The notes under the pieces: generated by a model | Told to the model about the DNA's origin: nothing | Database searches by the model: none | What the model saw: the letters and a program-made list of their open reading frames with translations, nothing else | Position numbers and translations under genes: made by a program | NCBI GenBank assembly: GCA_036675035.1 | Contig: JAKFFO010000087.1 | Location: forward strand, 1-12,827 | Source: MESE01 sp036675035 | GTDB taxonomy: Bacteria; Pseudomonadota; Gammaproteobacteria; Burkholderiales; Burkholderiaceae_D | Direction: 5' to 3' | DNA length: 12,827 nt | Shown: piece after piece, positions 1 to 6,835 of the stretch | How positions within the stretch are numbered: the stretch's first letter is position 1 | How the letters are laid out: each line of letters begins with the position of its first letter

Positions 1-250
1 AGGCCCAGTCGTTGCCGGAATAGTCGATGTGCGCGTTGCTCGGGATCTGCAGCGCTACGCAAGCGGCACCGTCGCTCCTGAAGCCGCGCTCGCACCGCCA
101 CGCGGTGCCCGCGGAATCGAGATAGCCGTTCGCCGGCACCTGCACCGCATCGCAGCGCTCGCCGCTTCGGACGTAACCGCGATTGCACGTCCAACGCTCG
201 CCGCTGGCCGCGATATGACGGAAACGACGTGATACCGGGACGGCGAGATT
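1..250 (-). pseudogene. Cysteine-repeat protein fragment, 5' end missing and 3' end beyond the window
   Basis: Reading the minus strand in one uninterrupted frame gives about two and a half copies of a ~33-residue repeat. Each copy has W-x-C-x-R-G-[YF], then an acidic/Gly stretch with a second Cys, then V-x-[VI]-P-x-N-x-[YH]-[LI]-D-x-[AS]-G-x-x-W. The paired cysteines and the likely extracytoplasmic setting are inferred. Similar W-C-RG repeats occur in uncharacterised exported proteins of proteobacteria; I know of no assigned function. The frame has no ATG, GTG or TTG between the efp terminator and the first repeat, and no signal peptide. It simply runs back into the terminator and efp. It is therefore more likely a 5'-truncated remnant than an intact gene, although the 3' end is cut by the window edge. 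The last complete codons (W-A) are followed by a T, as expected for the next Cys. The repeat is clear; the pseudogene status is less so. Confidence 0.5.
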
Positions 251-285
251 GATATTCTTCGGTTGTCCGATCCATGGTTGCAGCC

Positions 286-320
286 AAAAAAAAACGCTGC
301 CGGCAAAGGCAGCGCTTTTT
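286..320 (-). terminator. Intrinsic terminator of efp, possibly bidirectional
   Basis: A GC-rich 7-bp perfect stem (CGCTGCC at 295-301 pairing with GGCAGCG at 308-314) has a 6-nt loop. On the minus strand it is followed at once by nine T (286-294). It lies about 20 nt past the efp stop codon, as expected for Rho-independent termination. On the plus strand the hairpin is followed by C and five T, so it could also stop transcription entering from the left. Confidence 0.9.
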
Positions 321-333
321 GGCTTCAGACGAT

Positions 334-909
334 TCAGTTGCGAACCACCCGTTTGTACTCATTGGTACGAGTATCGATTTCAATAACGTCGTCCGTACTG
401 ACGAACAGCGGCACTTGAACGGTGTGGGCATGCGCGTCGATTGCATTTTCAATTCTGGCTTCCTTCAGCACGTTGCCGGAAGTATTGCCTTTGACCGCAG
501 GCTCGGAATAAGCCACCTTGCGAGCGATGGTTGTCGGCAATTCAACCGAGATTGCCTTGCCGTCATAAAAAACAGCTTCGCATTCCATTCCGTCTTTAAG
601 GTAATGCAATGCATCGCCCAGATTTTCTTCTTCGATTTCGTATTGATTATATTCAGCGTCCATGAACACGAACAATGGATCGGCGAAATAAGAATAGGTC
701 ACCGGCTTTTTGTCGAGAACCACCACGTCGAACTTGTCGTCACCACGGAATACGTTTTCCATCGGCGAGTTCGTCAGAAGATTTTTCATCTTCCATTTGT
801 AGGTGAAGCCCGTGCGGCTCGAACCGTTGACATCAGAGCGAAGTACGATAAAAGGCTTGCTGTCAACCATGATGATGTTGCCAACACGAATTTCTTTTGC
901 AGGTTTCAT
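334..909 (-). CDS. efp: Translation elongation factor P (EF-P)
   Basis: EF-P binds between the ribosomal P and E sites and stimulates peptide bond formation at polyproline stretches. The 191-residue product has the family layout: an N-terminal KOW-like domain (about 1-65), then two OB-type domains. Recognisable blocks include K-N-L-L-T at 42-46, the central T-Y-S-Y-F-A-D-P-L and N-Q-Y-E-I segments, and a C-terminal E-I-D-T-R-T-N-E-Y. It is slightly longer than the usual 185-188 residues. The modified residue is Arg32, not Lys, which fits the EarP/rhamnose pathway, and earP lies directly upstream. The residues around Arg32 (S30-S31-R32-T33-G34-F35) differ from the more familiar SGR-[NS]-[AS]-A pattern. 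The ATG start gives the conserved opening M-K-x-A-x-E-[IL]-R-V-G-N. No clear Shine-Dalgarno precedes it. The gene probably has its own promoter at 1020-1025 as well as read-through from earP. Confidence 0.97.
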   Translation of the reverse strand: MKPAKEIRVGNIIMVDSKPFIVLRSDVNGSSRTGFTYKWKMKNLLTNSPMENVFRGDDKFDVVVLDKKPVTYSYFADPLFVFMDAEYNQYEIEEENLGDALHYLKDGMECEAVFYDGKAISVELPTTIARKVAYSEPAVKGNTSGNVLKEARIENAIDAHAHTVQVPLFVSTDDVIEIDTRTNEYKRVVRN

Positions 910-980
910 AGAGAGTGTACGTAAAAAATAGGTTGCATGAAAATCATCTGTCGCCTCATGGCCAACAGCGCCTTAAGCTC

Positions 981-1002
981 GCGTTTGATCGGAAACAAAC
1001 GC
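981..1002 (-). repeat. Inverted repeat (hairpin) in the efp leader
   Basis: GCGTTTG at 981-987 and CAAACGC at 996-1002 form a perfect 7-bp stem with an 8-nt loop. They lie between the earP stop and the efp start. No T-run follows on the minus strand, so this is not a standard terminator. It would fall near the 5' end of the efp transcript if the promoter at 1020-1025 is used. Its role (mRNA stability, attenuation or protein binding) is unknown. Confidence 0.5.
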
Positions 1003-1019
1003 TTATAGATTAACCGCGC

Positions 1020-1025
1020 ATTATA
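1020..1025 (-). promoter_or_regulatory. Candidate -10 box of an efp promoter
   Basis: A perfect TATAAT is read on the minus strand across the 3' edge of the earP coding region (its stop is at 1033), in the sequence TAGGTATAATGCGCGG. Initiation would give an efp leader of about 100 nt that includes the 981-1002 hairpin. The -35 position has no good TTGACA match, so this rests on the -10 hexamer and on the location upstream of efp. Confidence 0.4.
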
Positions 1026-1032
1026 CCTAGTT

Positions 1033-2217
1033 TTATGCAGTCGCCGACCGCAGCGAACCGGCAAACTTCAGAAGATTGGACGCCAGATCGCCATTTGCCA
1101 ACATTTGGCGCAGCCAATCGGCGGATCTGTCTGCAATTTCCGGCATATCAGCCTGGAACGACGTCCATAGCATCGCCCAGTCGACTTGCTCTTTCATGTC
1201 CACTGACCCGGCTCCGTTCCAGTGCAATGACAAGGCGGTCAAACTATCAATGCCGGCTGCATAGCGTCGCAAAAACGCCCGCAGTTTCTTGTGATGCAGG
1301 TTTTCATCTTGCTGGTAGATATGCCAGACAAACGGTCTGCCGGCCCACTGTGCGCGAACAAACGAATCCTCTCCACGCACGAAATTAAGATTGCACGCCC
1401 ATAAAAGCCTGTCGTAGTCGGGTTGCGCAACGAAAGGCAAAACGCGAACGGTCAACGCGCCCCGGGTTCGTACCGCTCCCGGTTTTGCTCTGGTGTCGAG
1501 AAATGACTGGATCGCATCGACCGCAATGCCTTCCGGAACCAGGCAGGTAATCGCTGTGTCACCGCATTGCCATTGTTCCAGCAAGGTCGAGACCGGCGCG
1601 TGCGGATAACAAAACAAGGATATCTTCGACGACGCCACTTCCGCCGGCGTCATGCCAAACTGAGTGAGAAACGCCGCCATGGCAGTTTGATCTGATTGAA
1701 ATTGCCGGCGATCCTGTTCCAGTGAAGCCTCGTGCAGCAAACCACCGGTTTTGCTGGTAAAGCCAGGAAAGAAAAAATGTTTCGTCAATGGCAGGCGCGG
1801 ATGCGGCGACGGTAACATATGACAACCTTCAACCCATTCCTCGGCAGTCAAACCTTCCAGGTTAAGCCACACAGGACGAGGATTACACTCGGCCATCGCG
1901 GCAATGTAACCGGGTGGAATGTCACACGCGAAAAATTCAATGACAATATCGGCGATGTCGCCGGTTGAAAATGTGCCTTCCTGGTTGTGCCAGTGACACA
2001 CCGTCACGCCGGCCAGATGCTGGACCTCGGCGTCGATCATGACGTCCGGGCAAATCCGCCGGAAACTCGGCAGATTGTCGACCCATAGTGTGACCGCGAT
2101 GCCATGCTCATGTTGCAACTGCCTTGCCAAGCGCCAGCAAATGCCGATGTCGCCAAAGTTATCGACCACTTTACAGAAAATGGCCAGGGACAATGGATGG
2201 TTATTGTTGGAAAACAT
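1033..2217 (-). CDS. earP: EF-P arginine rhamnosyltransferase EarP
   Basis: EarP transfers rhamnose from dTDP-rhamnose to Arg32 of EF-P in the cytoplasm, activating it for rescue of polyproline-stalled ribosomes. The 394-residue protein matches the EarP (DUF2331, GT-B fold, GT104) family across its length. The N-terminal motif F-C-K-V-V-D19-N-F-G-D23-I-G holds the two aspartates important in characterised EarP proteins. The block W-L-N-L-E-G-L-T-A-E-E-W lies at about 117-128. The C-terminal nucleotide-sugar site has N-F-V-R-G-E283-D284-S-F-V-R-A-Q-W-A-G, with the conserved acidic pair. It sits 123 nt upstream of efp on the same strand, the usual enzyme-substrate pairing in betaproteobacteria. 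The ATG is followed by M-F-S-N-N-N-H and the conserved core begins at about residue 11, so this start gives normal length. No strong ribosome binding site is visible. Confidence 0.96.
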   Translation of the reverse strand: MFSNNNHPLSLAIFCKVVDNFGDIGICWRLARQLQHEHGIAVTLWVDNLPSFRRICPDVMIDAEVQHLAGVTVCHWHNQEGTFSTGDIADIVIEFFACDIPPGYIAAMAECNPRPVWLNLEGLTAEEWVEGCHMLPSPHPRLPLTKHFFFPGFTSKTGGLLHEASLEQDRRQFQSDQTAMAAFLTQFGMTPAEVASSKISLFCYPHAPVSTLLEQWQCGDTAITCLVPEGIAVDAIQSFLDTRAKPGAVRTRGALTVRVLPFVAQPDYDRLLWACNLNFVRGEDSFVRAQWAGRPFVWHIYQQDENLHHKKLRAFLRRYAAGIDSLTALSLHWNGAGSVDMKEQVDWAMLWTSFQADMPEIADRSADWLRQMLANGDLASNLLKFAGSLRSATA

Positions 2218-2298
2218 TTTTGATGACTTGATGCCGGCAGTGCGGCGATTTTAGTACGCTGACCATTCGCGCGGCTCGCCAGAGAAGCATGAATCTGA

Positions 2299-3375
2299 TC
2301 ACACACGCAATGCGTGGCCGCCATGAGTTGCGAAATAGTCGAGCACCATCGCAGGCAGCGCATGCAATGAACAAACCTCGTGGGTTGCGCCTAATGCGAT
2401 CGATTCGCGCGGCATGCCAAACACGACGCACGATGCTTCGTCCTGCGCAAAATTGAACGCGCCCGCTTCTTTCATTTCCAGCATGCCGCGCGCCCCGTCC
2501 TTGCCCATACCGGTCAGGATAACGCCGACTGCGTTTTTGCCCGCATATTTTGCCGCGGAAGAAAACAGCACATCGACCGATGGCCGGTGGCGATTGACCG
2601 GCGGCCCCTGGTCCAGATGCGTCATGTAGTTGGCGCCGCTGCGCGACAGCATCAAATGGGAATGCCCCGGCGCGATGTAGGCATGGCCCGGCAACACGCG
2701 TTCACCATGCTCCGCTTCCTTGACCGAAATCTTGCTCAGCGTATCCAGGCGTCGCGCGAACGAGTGGGTAAATCCTTCCGGCATATGCTGGGCAATCAGG
2801 ATGCCGGGACAATCGGGCGGCATCCTGATCAGGAAGTCCTTGATGGCTTCCGGACCTCCGGTCGACGCCCCGATGATAATCAATTTTTCGCTACTGGTAA
2901 GCGGATTGCGAATCAGAGGCAGCGCTTCTTGCGATGCGGTTCCCAAGGTCGTGCCGGCAAGTGTACGCTGCTTGATCTTCGCCTTTGATGCGACGCGGAT
3001 TTTGTCCGCGATCATATCCGTATACTCGCGCATGCCGGCCTGAATCGACATCTTCGGCTTGGTCACGAAATCCACTGCGCCGAGCTCCAGTGCCCGCAAT
3101 GTAATCTCCGATCCGCGTTCGGTCAGCGAGGACACCATCACCACCGGCATCGGCCGGAGCCGCATCAGCTTTTCCAGGAAGTCCAAGCCATCCATGCGCG
3201 GCATTTCCACATCCAGCGTCAGCACGTCGGGATTGGTTTGCTTGATGAGATCGCGCGCGACCAGAGGATCGGGCGCAACGCCGACGACTTCCATGTCGCA
3301 CTGGCTGCTGATGATCGCGGTCATGACGCTGCGTATCAGCGCAGAGTCGTCGACTATTAAAACCTTGATCTTCAT
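2299..3375 (-). CDS. cheB: Chemotaxis protein-glutamate methylesterase/glutaminase CheB
   Basis: CheB removes methyl esters from receptor glutamates and can deamidate glutamines. It is activated by phosphotransfer from CheA and so closes the adaptation feedback loop. The 358-residue protein has an N-terminal receiver domain with acidic pocket D9-D10, phospho-acceptor D55 (T-L-D-V-E-M-P-R-M-D-G), S82/S83 and K106. A linker at about 108-160 follows, then the methylesterase domain with catalytic Ser171 (G-A-S-T-G-G), His197 (A-Q-H-M-P-E-G-F) and Asp293 (G-M-G-K-D-G). The triad spacing matches enteric CheB shifted by seven residues. The ATG has a GAAGG ribosome binding site about 8 nt upstream. 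cheB is the last gene of the chemotaxis run, 77 nt after cheD. A gap of about 80 nt with no convincing terminator separates it from earP. Confidence 0.98.
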   Translation of the reverse strand: MKIKVLIVDDSALIRSVMTAIISSQCDMEVVGVAPDPLVARDLIKQTNPDVLTLDVEMPRMDGLDFLEKLMRLRPMPVVMVSSLTERGSEITLRALELGAVDFVTKPKMSIQAGMREYTDMIADKIRVASKAKIKQRTLAGTTLGTASQEALPLIRNPLTSSEKLIIIGASTGGPEAIKDFLIRMPPDCPGILIAQHMPEGFTHSFARRLDTLSKISVKEAEHGERVLPGHAYIAPGHSHLMLSRSGANYMTHLDQGPPVNRHRPSVDVLFSSAAKYAGKNAVGVILTGMGKDGARGMLEMKEAGAFNFAQDEASCVVFGMPRESIALGATHEVCSLHALPAMVLDYFATHGGHALRV

Positions 3376-3452
3376 GATTCAAACCTTCGCGCTACGCGCG
3401 GATTGCGGCGTTGTCCCGCCGGTTCTGTTCCGTAAATCAACCAAGTCGCCTG

Positions 3453-4064
3453 TCATGAGAACAACTCGATCTCTCCGCCCACCGCTGTCTTCTGCAATCG
3501 ATGCGCGTAATCCTGATCGCGATTGACCAGCGTGTTGTTGTTGAGCTGATTCAGTTTTCTGACGAATACTTTGCCGTTTCGAGGAAAGAAATATACCTTG
3601 CGCGGATGAACGTCATTCAGGTCTTCCGCGACGATCTTGATGTTTTCCGTGTGCAGGTAGCGGCGCACGAACTGGGCATTTCTTTCGCCGATATTGATTG
3701 CCAAAAATCCGCTCAGCACATTCCCGCCGCCAAACACTTTTGCTTCAAGATTTTCGCGCCTGGCGCCTGCCTTGAGAAGATCGTTAATCAGAATTTCCAT
3801 CGCGTAAGTGCCGTACCGCATCGATGCGGAAACCGGGCTGCTGGCGTCGCTGCCGTTGTCGGGCAACATGAAGTGATTCATTCCACCGACCCCGGAAACC
3901 CGATCCCGGATGCAAGCCGCGACACAGGATCCCAGGACCGTGACGATCATCATGTCCTTGGCAGTGAAGTAGTATTCACCGGGCAGGATTTTTGCCGCGT
4001 CCCGATCGAATGTCCGGTCGTAATATATATTCGATGAAAACTGTTCTTGAAGTACTTGGCTCAT
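3453..4064 (-). CDS. cheD: Chemoreceptor glutamine deamidase CheD
   Basis: CheD hydrolyses specific glutamine side chains in chemoreceptors to glutamate, creating methylatable sites. The 203-residue product has the catalytic Cys47 in V-L-G-S-C-V-A-A-C-I-R-D and His64 in G-G-M-N-H-F-M-L-P. It also has the conserved M-R-Y-G-T-Y-A-M-E and K-V-F-G-G-G blocks. The start chosen is the ATG at 4064 (M-S-Q-V-L-Q). The frame stays open further upstream, but that stretch overlaps the end of cheR and looks like an out-of-frame translation of it. The gene begins 10 nt after the cheR stop, so translational coupling is likely, and no strong Shine-Dalgarno is seen. The order cheR-cheD-cheB is a common adaptation block. 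No CheC partner is in the window; a CheZ-like phosphatase is present instead. Confidence 0.96.
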   Translation of the reverse strand: MSQVLQEQFSSNIYYDRTFDRDAAKILPGEYYFTAKDMMIVTVLGSCVAACIRDRVSGVGGMNHFMLPDNGSDASSPVSASMRYGTYAMEILINDLLKAGARRENLEAKVFGGGNVLSGFLAINIGERNAQFVRRYLHTENIKIVAEDLNDVHPRKVYFFPRNGKVFVRKLNQLNNNTLVNRDQDYAHRLQKTAVGGEIELFS

Positions 4065-4074
4065 GATTATGTTT

Positions 4075-4980
4075 TCATGCTCGGCGTAACAACGCGGATT
4101 TTCTGCTGCCCTCGCGGGCCGGTTCGTAGACAGTCTCGCCGCGCAGGCTGAACGCATCCGACACGTACAGGAAATTTTCCGAATGCCCCGCGAACAGTAA
4201 GCCATCCGGCTTTATCAATGGAACGAACCGCTCCAATACCTTTTTCTGCGTCGGCTTGTCGAAATAAATCATCACGTTGCGACAGAAAATAGCGTCGAAC
4301 GGTCCCGAAATCGGCCAATTGTCGGCGAGCAGGTTCAACTGTCTGAACGTGATCATTTGCCGCAGTTCCGGCCGGATTCTTGCCAATCCATTGTTGTCGC
4401 CCTTGCCTTTCAAGAAAAAGCGCCTGGCTTGTTCGGCCGGCAATTTTGCCAGCCGGTCCATGGTGTAGATGCCTTTTTCCGCAGTTGCCAGCACATTGGT
4501 GTCGATATCGGTCGCGACGATATGCGCGGGCGGCGTCAAAGTATCGAAGGCTTCGCACAAGGTCATTGCAATCGAATAAGCTTCCTCGCCGGTAGAACTG
4601 GCCGAACACCATATTTCGATGTGCTCTTTCCGGGTACGGACATGATCCGCCAACAGCGGAAAATGATGCGCTTCGCGAAAGAAAGAAGTCAGGTTGGTGG
4701 TCAACGCATTGGTAAAAGCCTGCCACTCGTCCTGTTGCCTGCCGCTTTCCAGTTCGTCGAGATATTGCGCAAATGTTTTGATTCCGGTCGCACGCAGCCG
4801 ACGCGCCAGCCTGCCATAGACCATTTCCTGTTTACTGTCGGCCAATGATATTCCTGCACTCCGGTATATCAGGGCACGAATGCGATCGAAGTCATGCACG
4901 GTAAATTCGAATTCCCGCGAATTTTCCGCGTCGGCTTTGCGGGCTGGCTTGATGCTCAGTTTGAGCTCCTCACAAAACAT
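4075..4980 (-). CDS. cheR: Chemotaxis protein-glutamate O-methyltransferase CheR
   Basis: CheR methylates receptor glutamates using S-adenosylmethionine. The 301-residue protein has the N-terminal helical domain (about 27-95). The T-N-L-T-S-F-F-R102-E motif follows, then the AdoMet-binding block W-C-S-A-S-S-T-G-E-E-A-Y-S at 124-136 and T-D-I-D at 157-160. The C-terminal motifs are F-C-R-N-V-M-I-Y-F at about 232-240 and F-A-G-H-S-E-N-F at 263-270. It lies between the receptor gene (47 nt upstream) and cheD (10 nt downstream). The start is odd. The ATG at 4980 follows an in-frame TGA directly and has no close ribosome binding site, whereas GAGGAG occurs inside codons 4-5. It remains the only in-frame ATG before the conserved domain. 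A shorter start would not affect any recognised motif. Confidence 0.97.
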   Translation of the reverse strand: MFCEELKLSIKPARKADAENSREFEFTVHDFDRIRALIYRSAGISLADSKQEMVYGRLARRLRATGIKTFAQYLDELESGRQQDEWQAFTNALTTNLTSFFREAHHFPLLADHVRTRKEHIEIWCSASSTGEEAYSIAMTLCEAFDTLTPPAHIVATDIDTNVLATAEKGIYTMDRLAKLPAEQARRFFLKGKGDNNGLARIRPELRQMITFRQLNLLADNWPISGPFDAIFCRNVMIYFDKPTQKKVLERFVPLIKPDGLLFAGHSENFLYVSDAFSLRGETVYEPAREGSRKSALLRRA

Positions 4981-5027
4981 TCAAATGGAATGAATACACT
5001 GATGTCACCTCATAGCGGAAACGGCAC

Positions 5028-6755
5028 TTAGAATTCTTCCCACTCGTCCGCCTTGCCACCTTTGCCGAGCTTGGGCTTTTCTACCGGTAAAGCCGAAGCT
5101 TTGCGCGGTGCAGGCGGAGCTATCGGCAAGGGCTTCGCTTTGGCAGGCAGGGCTTTAACCTCTGCGTTGCGCCTGCCAATCACCGCTTCCGACCGCGGCG
5201 CGGACTCTGCGCTACCTTCGATCTTGAATATGGCGACTGCCTGTGCCAGCGCCGCTGCCTGGTTTTGCATGCTCTCCGCTGCAGCGGCCGCCTGCTCAAC
5301 CAGCGCCGCATTCTGCTGCGTCATCTCGTCGATCTGGGTGATCGCCTTGTTGACCTGCTCGATGCCGGCGCTTTGCTCCTGGCTGGCCGCCATGATTTCG
5401 CTCATGATATCGGCGACATGCTTGACCGAGGTGACAATCTCATCCATCGTTTTGCCGGCTTCATCGACCAGCTTGCTGCCCAGGTCGACCTTTTCGACCG
5501 AGTCGCCGATAAGCGACTTGATTTCCTTGGCCGCGCCTGCCGAGCGTTGCGCCAGGCTGCGCACTTCGGCTGCGACCACCGCAAATCCTCGTCCCTGCTC
5601 GCCTGCGCGCGCCGCTTCGACCGCGGCATTGAGCGCGAGGATGTTGGTCTGAAACGCGATGCCGTCGATTACACCGATGATGTCGACGATCTTGCGCGAG
5701 CTCTTCTTGATCGAACCCATCGTGTCGACCACCTGTCCGACCACGTTTCCGCCTCGCACCGCAACGTCGGATGCAGATACCACGAGCTGATTTGCCTGCC
5801 TTGCGTTATCTGCATTCTGTCTCACCGTTGATGTCAGCTCTTCCATTGAAGAAGCGGTCTCTTCCAGCGAACTTGCCTGTGATTCGGTGCGCGATGACAG
5901 GTCCGCGTTCCCCATCGCGATTTCGCGCGATGCCAGTCCTATCGCATACGTGCCGGCTCGCACCTGGCCGACTGTTGCAGCCAGACTGCCGTGCATGTCC
6001 TTCAATGCTTGCAGCATCTGCCCTGTTTCATCATTCGTACGGACATCGATTTTCTGGGTCAGGTCGCCGGAGGCAACGCGACGTGCGACTCGTACCGATT
6101 TGTCGAGTGGTCCGGAAATCGCCCGGATTAGCCAATAGCCCATCAACATGCCAAGCAGCACGCCGAATATGATCGCGGCCGCCGACAGATTGCGAATCAT
6201 GAAGTACCGGCCTTGCGCGTCACTGTAGTCGCGCTGCGCTTGCGTATCCTGGAACTTGATCAGAGCATCGATGTCCTTTTCCACCACCTGGTATAACTGG
6301 CTCATGGGCCCGTTCAGCAATTCCATCGCATACTGGACATTAATTGCGCGCAGCACCGCGATAGTCGGCTTCATGCCTTCTTCCGTGAATTTGACGCGGC
6401 TGGCAAGGGCCTTTTCTGCGAGCAACCGTTCGTCGGAAGTCATCTTCGCGGAAACAAAAGCGTTCCAGACCTTGTTGATCTCGGCAAGCCGCGCTTCGAC
6501 TTCATCCATGCGCTTGTTGACGATCGTCGGATCGCCATACATCGATTCGGCAATAGCCATGCGGTTCCGGTCAATCAATCTGACGACCAGTCCCAGCTGT
6601 TTGGTCGGGATCAGGCGATTCTCGTAGATCGACTTGAGCGATTCGTTCGTGTCGCGCAAGCTGACCAGACCCACAATGCCGCTCCCTATCAGCAATAACG
6701 ACATGGCCGCGATCGTCAGGATCAAGCGGGATTTGATGGTCAGCGCTTTCAACAT
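5028..6755 (-). CDS. Methyl-accepting chemotaxis protein, Tar/Tsr-like, with C-terminal EWEEF tether
   Basis: This is a transmembrane chemoreceptor that controls CheA through CheW. The 575-residue protein has membrane segment 1 (about 11-33), a periplasmic four-helix-bundle sensor (about 34-188), membrane segment 2 (about 191-211), a HAMP domain (about 212-264) and a long signalling coiled coil (about 265-511). The conserved hairpin tip lies around 362-395 (I-A-F-Q-T-N-I-L-A-L-N-A-A-V-E-A-A-R-A-G-E-Q-G-R-G-F region). Consensus methylation sites are visible at E298-E299, E305-E306 and E487-Q488. An Ala/Pro/Lys-rich linker (about 512-570) ends in E-W-E-E-F, equivalent to the NWETF CheR/CheB docking pentapeptide of enteric receptors. 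The ligand cannot be told from sequence. A ribosome binding site (AAAGG) precedes the ATG by about 8 nt. It is the only receptor gene here, between cheW and cheR, and is probably a main partner of this array. Confidence 0.97.
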   Translation of the reverse strand: MLKALTIKSRLILTIAAMSLLLIGSGIVGLVSLRDTNESLKSIYENRLIPTKQLGLVVRLIDRNRMAIAESMYGDPTIVNKRMDEVEARLAEINKVWNAFVSAKMTSDERLLAEKALASRVKFTEEGMKPTIAVLRAINVQYAMELLNGPMSQLYQVVEKDIDALIKFQDTQAQRDYSDAQGRYFMIRNLSAAAIIFGVLLGMLMGYWLIRAISGPLDKSVRVARRVASGDLTQKIDVRTNDETGQMLQALKDMHGSLAATVGQVRAGTYAIGLASREIAMGNADLSSRTESQASSLEETASSMEELTSTVRQNADNARQANQLVVSASDVAVRGGNVVGQVVDTMGSIKKSSRKIVDIIGVIDGIAFQTNILALNAAVEAARAGEQGRGFAVVAAEVRSLAQRSAGAAKEIKSLIGDSVEKVDLGSKLVDEAGKTMDEIVTSVKHVADIMSEIMAASQEQSAGIEQVNKAITQIDEMTQQNAALVEQAAAAAESMQNQAAALAQAVAIFKIEGSAESAPRSEAVIGRRNAEVKALPAKAKPLPIAPPAPRKASALPVEKPKLGKGGKADEWEEF

Positions 6756-6781
6756 TTACATACCTTTTGGTTGCATTTTCC

Positions 6782-6810
6782 GAATCAGCCGACACAGTGC
6801 AGACTGATTC
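6782..6810. repeat. Inverted repeat between cheW and the receptor gene
   Basis: GAATCAG at 6782-6788 and CTGATTC at 6804-6810 are perfectly complementary arms around a 15-nt spacer that itself contains the odd palindrome CACAGTG. The repeat lies in the 80-nt gap between the cheW stop and the receptor start. No T-run follows, so it is not an obvious terminator. It could be an mRNA hairpin that adjusts receptor expression, an operator, or chance. Confidence 0.35.
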
Positions 6811-6835
6811 AGTTGTTCCGAAATCCAGCACGTCT

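Noticed and set aside
274..924. A plus-strand open frame of 216 codons across efp
   Set aside because: It lies antisense to the clearly identified EF-P gene, has no family-like motifs, and would start inside the terminator tract. It is a shadow of efp codon usage.
4067..4726. A 219-codon minus-strand open frame overlapping cheR in another frame
   Set aside because: The cheR frame carries all methyltransferase motifs; this one is Arg/Gly-rich with no recognisable domain.
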